Made by a program: the position numbers and the translations under genes | Part shown: positions 6,176 to 10,522 of the stretch, piece after piece | Layout: each line of letters begins with the position of its first letter | How positions within the stretch are numbered: position 1 is the stretch's first letter | From: JAKOQB01 sp036824465 | GTDB taxonomy: Bacteria > Pseudomonadota > Gammaproteobacteria > Burkholderiales > Burkholderiaceae_F | Direction of reading: 5' to 3' | Assembly: GCA_036824465.1 (NCBI GenBank) | Contig: DAITAC010000124.1 | Span: 1 to 10,522 of the forward strand | DNA length: 10,522 nt | Notes under the pieces: generated by a model | What the model saw: only the letters and a program-made list of their open reading frames with translations | Told to the model about the DNA's origin: nothing | Database searches by the model: none

Positions 6176-7180
6176 CTATTTGAGCAGACCTACTTCCTTG
6201 TAGAAGCGCTCTGCACCGGGATGGAAGGGGATACCGGCACCCAGCACCGCGTTTTCGCGCGTGATCACCTTGCCCTTGGCGTGACCAGCGTCGAGCAGCT
6301 TGCGCGAGTTGCCGTTCCACAGCGCTTTGGTGAGTTCGTACACCAGCGTGTTGTCCTGCTTGTCCGACGTCACCCACTGCGCGCCGACCGCGAGCGTCTT
6401 GACCTCGGCCACGCCCTTGTAGGTGTTGGCCGGAATCGTATCCGGCGCGAAGAATGCGTACTCCGCGCGCATCTTGTCGATTTCGGGCCCGGCGACCGGA
6501 ACCAACTCGACGCCGGTTCCCGCGGCGGCCAGTTCGGCAATCGCGCCGGTCGGATAGCCGCCGACAAAGAAGAACGCATCCAGGCCGCCGTCGCGCAGCT
6601 TGTCGCCCGACTGATTGGGCTTCAGGTACTCGGCCTTGATGTCCTTCTCGGTAATGCCGAATGCACCAAGGATGATGCGCGCGTCGACCAGCGTGCCCGA
6701 GCCTGGCTCATCGAGCGACACGCGCTTGCCGCGCAGGTCGGCCACAGTGCGGATGTTCGCGCCCTTGCGCGCAACGATGTGAATGCTTTCCGGATACAGA
6801 TTGGCGATCAGCCGCAGCCCGGAAACCTTGGGCTTGCCCTCATACACGCCTGTGCCCGTATAGGCCCAGTACGCAACGTCCGATTGCGTGAAGCCGGACT
6901 CGAGCGACCCGCCCTGGATGCCATTGATATTGGCAACCGAGCCGTTCGATGCGACCGCGGTCGCGACCAGACCAGCCACTCCGCAACTGCCGCCCTGATC
7001 GCACGGGCGAGAGCCGGGTGGATTGGAGATCGCATTCGCAATCAGTCCGCCGACCGGGTAGTAGGTCCCTGCCGTGCCGCCGGTGCCGATGCGGAAGAAC
7101 TTGATGTCCTGCGCCAGCGCGGCGCCAACCGCGAGCGCGCCGGCCACGCCGACGCCAAGCAGCGAATGAATCAAACGCAT
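6176..7180 (-). CDS. TAXI family TRAP transporter solute-binding protein
   Basis: This is the periplasmic receptor of the TRAP transporter encoded just downstream; it captures the substrate and hands it to the fused permease. The 334-residue precursor has a signal peptide (residues 1-23: Arg2, hydrophobic core LLGVGVAGALAVGAALA, cleavage probably near ALA/QD). The mature protein opens with FFRIGTGGTAGTYYPVGGLI, the TAXI-family hallmark (residues 28-47), and continues with NGSVANINGIQGGSLESGFT, a RLIANLYPESIHIVARKGA stretch, DLRGKRVSLDEPGSGT and the FFVGGYPTGAIAELA segment. Two cysteines (Cys60, Cys66) in a loop after the first helix could form a periplasmic disulfide. AGGAG lies seven bases before the ATG at 7180. 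The ligand is unknown: TAXI receptors have few characterised substrates. A terminator-like hairpin follows the gene. Confidence 0.95.
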   Translation of the reverse strand: MRLIHSLLGVGVAGALAVGAALAQDIKFFRIGTGGTAGTYYPVGGLIANAISNPPGSRPCDQGGSCGVAGLVATAVASNGSVANINGIQGGSLESGFTQSDVAYWAYTGTGVYEGKPKVSGLRLIANLYPESIHIVARKGANIRTVADLRGKRVSLDEPGSGTLVDARIILGAFGITEKDIKAEYLKPNQSGDKLRDGGLDAFFFVGGYPTGAIAELAAAGTGVELVPVAGPEIDKMRAEYAFFAPDTIPANTYKGVAEVKTLAVGAQWVTSDKQDNTLVYELTKALWNGNSRKLLDAGHAKGKVITRENAVLGAGIPFHPGAERFYKEVGLLK

Positions 7181-7207
7181 GGTCTGTCTCCTGGAAAGTC
7201 GAAATCA

Positions 7208-7222
7208 CGCGCGACCCGCGCG
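7208..7222. other. 6-bp inverted repeat in the leader of the TAXI gene
   Basis: CGCGCG, a three-base loop and CGCGCG form a perfect short stem 28 bases before the TAXI start codon and just upstream of its ribosome binding site. It may stabilise or modulate the leader, but it is short and GC-rich DNA produces such palindromes easily. Confidence 0.3.
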
Positions 7223-7279
7223 ATCGGCGAACTCTACGTGGCGGCGCAGGCGTTGGCTAGAGGCTCGCCTATCCGGTGC

Positions 7280-7672
7280 TCAGGCCAGTGCGACGCGGAC
7301 GTGCTCCGGCCAGGGCGCCGACTTGCCGGTCGTGTAGTCGAACCAGACGATTACCGTGCGGCCGGTTGCGTACGGCACACCAGGTTCGTCGGTGCGCTCG
7401 ATCACGACCGACATCTCCACGCTCGACCGCCCAAGCCGCGTCACGATCTGCTTGACCAGCGCGGTGCCGGGGTACGTCATCGCCTTGACGAAGTCGCACG
7501 CCGCGTGCGCGAGGATCGGTGCCTCACCGGTCGGCAACGTCGGGAAGCCGAACTGGGCGAACCACTGGATCCGCGCTTCCTCCATCAGGCGGAAATACTG
7601 CACGTTGTTCAGGTGTGACATGGCATCCATGTCGCCCCAGCGCAGGGGAATCTCGACCAGGAATTCTTTCAT
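7280..7672 (-). CDS. acyl-CoA thioesterase, 4HBT/YbgC-FadM type hotdog protein
   Basis: This 130-residue cytoplasmic enzyme probably hydrolyses an acyl-CoA thioester to free acid and CoA. It has the single hotdog fold of the 4-hydroxybenzoyl-CoA thioesterase family. The signature lies near the N-terminus: LRWGDMDAMSHLNNVQYFRL at residues 10-29, with Asp16 in the position of the catalytic carboxylate and His20/Asn22/Asn23 in the conserved turn, followed by the long helix MEEARIQWFAQFG. Later strands (residues 58-72 CDFVKAMTYPGTALV, and VEMSVVIER) complete the fold, and the length is normal. GGAG precedes the ATG at 7672 by a few bases, and that leader is part of the degenerate palindrome following the GIY-YIG gene. 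It lies 99 bp upstream of the TAXI receptor gene on the same strand. Chain-length preference cannot be read from sequence. Confidence 0.9.
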   Translation of the reverse strand: MKEFLVEIPLRWGDMDAMSHLNNVQYFRLMEEARIQWFAQFGFPTLPTGEAPILAHAACDFVKAMTYPGTALVKQIVTRLGRSSVEMSVVIERTDEPGVPYATGRTVIVWFDYTTGKSAPWPEHVRVALA

Positions 7673-7684
7673 CGCTCTCCGCCA

Positions 7685-7708
7685 TCGCCCCGGCGCAGGC
7701 CGCGGGCC
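7685..7708. repeat. degenerate palindromic repeat, downstream of the GIY-YIG gene
   Basis: The plus strand reads TCGCCCCGGCGCAGGCCGCG then GGCC. Its first ten bases match the palindrome at 8014-8037, while its central GCGCAGGC is close to the reverse complement of that copy's GCCTGCGT. The stem is imperfect (GCCC pairs with GGGC around interior mismatches). The two copies bracket the GIY-YIG gene. Confidence 0.6.
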
Positions 7709-7714
7709 AAGTCA

Positions 7715-8008
7715 TCAGTGCGTAATGCTTTCGTAAAGATCATCCCAACGCGGATTCTTGCTCTGAATTAGGCTGACTTTCCAGTCGCGACGACAACGCT
7801 TGAGTGCCTTCTCGCGCGCGATGGCTCCAGGAAGGGAGGCATGATGTTCGTAGCAGACCAACCGCCTCAGCCCGTGCGTCTTTGTGAATCCAGAGACGAA
7901 TCCTTCCTTGTGCTCCCAGGCACGCTTAACGAGATCGGATGTCACGCCGACGTAAAGAGTGCCATACGGCATGTTCGTCATGATGTACACATACGCCGAT
8001 TTGCTCAT
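7715..8008 (-). CDS. GIY-YIG nuclease domain protein (small, UPF0213/YhbQ-like)
   Basis: This 97-residue single-domain protein of the GIY-YIG endonuclease superfamily has all key positions. The first half-motif is YVYIMTN (residues 6-12), the second LYVGVTSDL (18-26, with Tyr19-Val20-Gly21). The catalytic arginine is Arg29, followed by WEHKEG, and the metal-binding glutamate is Glu66 in AIAREKALK. The C-terminal RRDWKVSLI and NPRWDDLYE segments are typical of the stand-alone bacterial group, so the protein looks complete. Members of this group are usually annotated only as predicted nucleases; no biological substrate is assigned here. No convincing ribosome binding site precedes the ATG at 8008. 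The gene sits between the dehydrogenase and thioesterase genes on the same strand and is bracketed by two related palindromes, which suggests arrival as a small insert. Confidence 0.92.
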   Translation of the reverse strand: MSKSAYVYIMTNMPYGTLYVGVTSDLVKRAWEHKEGFVSGFTKTHGLRRLVCYEHHASLPGAIAREKALKRCRRDWKVSLIQSKNPRWDDLYESITH

Positions 8009-8013
8009 CGGAA

Positions 8014-8037
8014 TCGCCCCGGCCTGCGTCGGGGCGA
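8014..8037. repeat. palindromic repeat, upstream of the GIY-YIG gene
   Basis: TCGCCCCG (8014-8021) and CGGGGCGA (8030-8037) form a perfect 8-bp stem around the 8-base loop GCCTGCGT. It begins five bases upstream of the GIY-YIG start codon and ends four bases downstream of the dehydrogenase stop codon. It could end or stabilise the dehydrogenase transcript, but no T-run follows. A degenerate, oppositely oriented copy lies at 7685-7708. Confidence 0.75.
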
Positions 8038-8041
8038 CGAC

Positions 8042-8815
8042 TCAGCTCACAGACAAACCATCGTCCGCAGTGATGATCGCACCGTTGATGAACTGCGATT
8101 CCTCGGCCACCACCAGCAGCAGCACACCGTCAAGGTCTTCGGGATTGCCAACGCGCCGGCGCGGAAGCATCTGCATCAGTTTCCTGCCCGCGTCGGTGTC
8201 CCAATGTTCTTCGTTGATCTCCGTGCGGATATAGCCGGGGCAGATCGCATTGACATTGATTCCATAGCGCCCCCATTCGAGCGCCTGCGCCTTGGTCATC
8301 TGCACCATCGCGGCCTTGCTCATCGCGTAGATGCCGAGTTGCGGCATGACGCGCAGTCCGGCAACCGAGGCGATATTGACGATACGGCCGCGGAAGTTCG
8401 GCTGCTGCTTGCTGCGGGCGATCATGCGCCGCGCTACCGCCTGCGCCACGAAGAACGCGCCCTTGACGTTGGTGTTGAACACGTAGTCGAAGTCGAGCGG
8501 CTCGACCTCGGTCAGGCGCTGCGTGGTCGATACCCCGGAGTTGTTGACCAGGATGTCGATCGGGCCGTTTTCCGCCTCGATCTTCGCCACCGCGGCGTTG
8601 ACCGATTCCAGATCGATCACGTCCATCGTCACCACGTCGGCCTCGCCGCCCGCGGCTTCGATTTCGGCGCGCAACTCCTTCAGCCGCTCCTCGCGCCGTG
8701 CCGCCAAAACGACCAGCGCGCCATTGGCCGCCAGCACACGCGCGAAGCGCGCGCCCAGCCCGCTGCTGGCGCCGGTGACCAGCGCGATCTTTTCTTTCAA
8801 GTTGGTTCGCATCAT
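8042..8815 (-). CDS. short-chain dehydrogenase/reductase (SDR), classical type
   Basis: This 257-residue cytoplasmic NAD(P)-dependent oxidoreductase interconverts a hydroxyl and a keto group on an unknown substrate. The classical SDR motifs are all present: the cofactor glycine motif TGASSGLG (residues 14-21), an Arg40-Arg41 pair at the end of the second strand that favours NADP(H), Asp65 in the MDV motif, NNSG (91-94; most relatives have NNAG), Asn116, catalytic Ser150, and Tyr163/Lys167 in YAMSK, followed by CPGYIRT. Length is standard. Two adjacent ATG codons (8815 and 8812) could both serve; GGGAG lies just upstream and fits either. It diverges from the ETF-QO gene with 107 bp between them, and precedes the GIY-YIG, thioesterase and TRAP genes on the same strand. 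A role in acyl or hydroxy-acid metabolism is inferred from context only. Confidence 0.93.
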   Translation of the reverse strand: MMRTNLKEKIALVTGASSGLGARFARVLAANGALVVLAARREERLKELRAEIEAAGGEADVVTMDVIDLESVNAAVAKIEAENGPIDILVNNSGVSTTQRLTEVEPLDFDYVFNTNVKGAFFVAQAVARRMIARSKQQPNFRGRIVNIASVAGLRVMPQLGIYAMSKAAMVQMTKAQALEWGRYGINVNAICPGYIRTEINEEHWDTDAGRKLMQMLPRRRVGNPEDLDGVLLLVVAEESQFINGAIITADDGLSVS

Positions 8816-8858
8816 TTTCTCCCTGCAATCATGCCGATGATCGCATAACCGCTCCCTC

Positions 8859-8864
8859 TAGAAT
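8859..8864 (+). promoter_or_regulatory. possible -10 box for the ETF-QO gene
   Basis: TAGAAT lies 58 bases before the ETF-QO start in the divergent intergenic region. The bases at the expected -35 distance (GATGAT, 8836-8841) are a poor match, so this is a weak candidate. Confidence 0.25.
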
Positions 8865-8881
8865 CCGCGCTCTACGCGCGG
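8865..8881. other. 6-bp inverted repeat in the SDR/ETF-QO intergenic region
   Basis: CCGCGC and GCGCGG pair around the five-base loop TCTAC. It immediately follows the candidate -10 box and would lie at the 5' end of an ETF-QO transcript. It could be a regulator site or leader hairpin; no known operator is recognised. Confidence 0.35.
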
Positions 8882-8922
8882 CGGGGACAATGTCTCGCGC
8901 AGGGAAATCATCGGGGGAAGAC

Positions 8923-10522
8923 ATGACAGACATGCAACGCGAGACGATGGAATACGACGTCGTCATCGTCGGCGGCGGACCCGCGGGTTTGTCGGCAGCG
9001 ATTCGCATCAAGCAACGCGCCGCCGCCGCCGGCAAGGAGGTCGGCGTATGCGTGCTCGAGAAAGGGTCCGAGGTCGGCGCGCACATCCTGTCCGGCGCGG
9101 TGATGGACCCCATCGCGATCGCCGAACTGTTCCCGAACTGGAAAGAACTCGGCGCGCCGCTGAACACCCCGGTGACGGAGGACCGCTTCTACATCCTCAC
9201 CGAGAAGAGTGCGATCTACAACCCTCATTGGCTGCTGCCGAACTGCTTCATCAATGATGGCTACTACATCGTCAGCCTGGCGAATGTGGTGCGCTGGCTC
9301 GGACAACAGGCCGAAGCGCTCGGCGTCGAGATTTTCCCGGGCTTCGCTGCCGCCGAATTGCTTTACGCCGACAACGGCGCGGTGCGCGGCGTGGCGACCG
9401 GCAACATGGGAATCGGCAAGGACGGTCAGCCAACGGGCAACTTCCAGCCGGGGGTCGAACTGCTCGGCAAATACACGCTCTTCGCGGAAGGCGCGCGAGG
9501 ACACCTGGGTAAGCAGGTGATTGCCAAGTACGCGCTTGATGCGGGCCGCGACCCGCAGACCTGGGGCATCGGCATCAAGGAAGTCTGGGAACTCGACCCG
9601 GCCAGGCACGTCCCCGGACTCGTGCTGCACAGCGCGGGCTGGCCGCTGGACAGCGCCACGTACGGCGGCGGGTTCATGTACCACTTCGAGAACAACCAGG
9701 TGTCGCTCGGTCTGGTGGTCGGTCTTGGCTACACCAATCCGTATCTCGAACCGTTCCAGGAATTCCAGCGCTACAAGACGCATCCGACCATCCGCGCCTT
9801 TCTCGAAGGAGGCAAGCGCCTCGCGTACGGTGCGCGCGCGATCAACGCAAGCGGCATGCAGTCGTTGCCGAAACTGGCGTTTCCCGGCGGCGCGCTGATC
9901 GGCTGCGATGCGGGGTTTCTCAACGCGCCGCGCATCAAGGGCTCGCACGCGGCAATCAAGACCGGCATGCTCGCGGGAGAAGCGGCCTTCGACGCCGTCG
10001 CGGCCGGGCGTTCGCACGACGAACTGTCCGCCTACCCTGACGCGTTCAACTCATCGTGGCTGTTCGACGAACTCTATCGGGCGCGCAACTTCAAGCCTTA
10101 TCTGGACAAGGGTCTCGTCACCGGCGCGGTGTTGTGGGGAATCGACCAGCTGATTTTCCGCGGCAAGGCGCCGTGGACGTTGCATCGGACCAAGGCCGAT
10201 CACGAGAAGCTGAAGCCCGCCGCCGAATGCGCGCCGATCACTTATCCGAAACCCGACAACGTGATCACGTTCGACAAGCTTTCATCGGTGTTCCTGTCGA
10301 ATACCAACCACGAGGAGAACCAGCCTGCGCATTTGACGTTGAAGAATGGCGCAGTACCGGTCGAGGTCAACCTGGCGAGGTTCGCCGGACCTGAGGCACG
10401 CTACTGCCCGGCCGGCGTGTACGAGTTTGTGACGATGGATGGCAAGGACAAGCTGCAGATCAACTTCCAGAACTGCGTGCACTGCAAGACCTGCGACATC
10501 AAGGACCCGACGCAGAACATCG
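8923..10522 (+). CDS. electron transfer flavoprotein-ubiquinone oxidoreductase (3' end beyond the window)
   Basis: ETF-QO is a monotopic membrane flavoprotein that takes electrons from electron transfer flavoprotein, reduced by acyl-CoA and related dehydrogenases, and passes them to ubiquinone. The 533 residues present carry the N-terminal FAD-binding motif VVIVGGGPAGLSAAI (residues 13-27), an EKGSEVGAHILSGAV stretch, the GARGHLGKQVI and WGIGIKEVWEL segments, GGFMYHFENNQVSLGLVVGL, and the second flavin-contact region IGCDAGFLNAPRIKGSHAAI with KTGMLAGEAAF. The C-terminal [4Fe-4S] domain is visible with Cys495 (YCPAGVYEF) and Cys518, Cys521 and Cys524 (NCVHCKTCDIKDP). Only about 20 C-terminal residues should be missing. 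The ATG at 8923 follows GGGGGAAG closely; an in-frame ATG at 8932 is an alternative. The gene diverges from the SDR gene, and its presence suits a bacterium that respires on fatty or amino acids. Confidence 0.97.
   Translation, partial: MTDMQRETMEYDVVIVGGGPAGLSAAIRIKQRAAAAGKEVGVCVLEKGSEVGAHILSGAVMDPIAIAELFPNWKELGAPLNTPVTEDRFYILTEKSAIYNPHWLLPNCFINDGYYIVSLANVVRWLGQQAEALGVEIFPGFAAAELLYADNGAVRGVATGNMGIGKDGQPTGNFQPGVELLGKYTLFAEGARGHLGKQVIAKYALDAGRDPQTWGIGIKEVWELDPARHVPGLVLHSAGWPLDSATYGGGFMYHFENNQVSLGLVVGLGYTNPYLEPFQEFQRYKTHPTIRAFLEGGKRLAYGARAINASGMQSLPKLAFPGGALIGCDAGFLNAPRIKGSHAAIKTGMLAGEAAFDAVAAGRSHDELSAYPDAFNSSWLFDELYRARNFKPYLDKGLVTGAVLWGIDQLIFRGKAPWTLHRTKADHEKLKPAAECAPITYPKPDNVITFDKLSSVFLSNTNHEENQPAHLTLKNGAVPVEVNLARFAGPEARYCPAGVYEFVTMDGKDKLQINFQNCVHCKTCDIKDPTQNI

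Noticed and set aside
6221..7618. 465-codon open frame on the plus strand
   Set aside because: It is antisense to the TAXI receptor and the thioesterase, has no family motif, has an Arg/Ala/Asp-rich composition and crosses two real genes.
7841..8848. 335-codon open frame on the plus strand
   Set aside because: It is antisense to the GIY-YIG and SDR genes, with no recognisable domain.
8908..10017. 369-codon open frame on the minus strand
   Set aside because: It is a shadow of the ETF-QO gene, which has FAD and iron-sulfur motifs on the plus strand.
1..10522. CRISPR array, tRNA or rRNA genes, insertion sequence or integrase
   Set aside because: No regularly spaced repeats, cloverleaf-like sequences, rRNA segments or transposase/integrase motifs were recognised on either strand.

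Overview
The window is GC-rich, densely coded bacterial DNA, most likely from a betaproteobacterium. The main evidence is the N-terminal part of CTP synthase at the left edge, whose residues (start MTKYVFVTGGVV, then RVNNFTTGQIYESVIKKERRG) look betaproteobacterial. The mix of TRAP transport, CoA-ester metabolism and ETF-ubiquinone oxidoreductase also fits a respiratory, organic-acid-using proteobacterium. A run of exactly 100 N (4098-4197) marks a scaffold gap, so this is probably a draft or metagenomic assembly. This assignment rests on recalled family patterns, not on a database search.

Layout, left to right. Positions 1-317 (-) hold the start of pyrG. Positions 443-1189 (+) encode a small membrane protein of the HGSNAT/DUF1624 acyltransferase-like family. 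It converges with, and overlaps by 17 bp, a CDF-family metal-ion efflux transporter (1173-2117, -). Immediately upstream of that transporter, with a 13-bp spacer, lies scoB (2131-2781, -), the B subunit of a 3-oxoacid CoA-transferase. Its partner scoA (3414 to the gap, -) is separated from it by about 630 bp that carry a hicA-hicB toxin-antitoxin pair and small repeats. hicA carries a one-base frameshift. Beyond the gap, still on the minus strand, are a fused TRAP transporter permease (4198-6098, truncated by the gap), its TAXI-type periplasmic binding protein (6176-7180), a hotdog-fold acyl-CoA thioesterase (7280-7672), a GIY-YIG nuclease-domain gene flanked by two palindromes (7715-8008), and a short-chain dehydrogenase (8042-8815). 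Divergently, from 8923 to the right edge (+), lies nearly all of the ETF-ubiquinone oxidoreductase gene.

How the genes may work together (inference). The TRAP-TAXI pair would import an organic acid, and the thioesterase, dehydrogenase and CoA-transferase would handle CoA esters or keto/hydroxy acids. ETF-QO passes electrons from acyl-CoA dehydrogenases to ubiquinone. The substrate cannot be read from sequence, and the gap prevents showing that scoA shares a transcript with the transporter. The hicAB pair and the GIY-YIG gene look like small hitchhiking inserts in this metabolic neighbourhood.

I see no convincing new multi-gene system. The observations most worth a second look are the hicAB insertion between scoA and scoB, the hicA frameshift that joins the toxin N-terminus in frame to the antitoxin, and the GIY-YIG gene bracketed by oppositely oriented copies of a palindrome. 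No tRNA, rRNA, CRISPR array, transposase or origin was seen. No stretch above 300 bases lacks a gene, although 100 of the bases are unknown.
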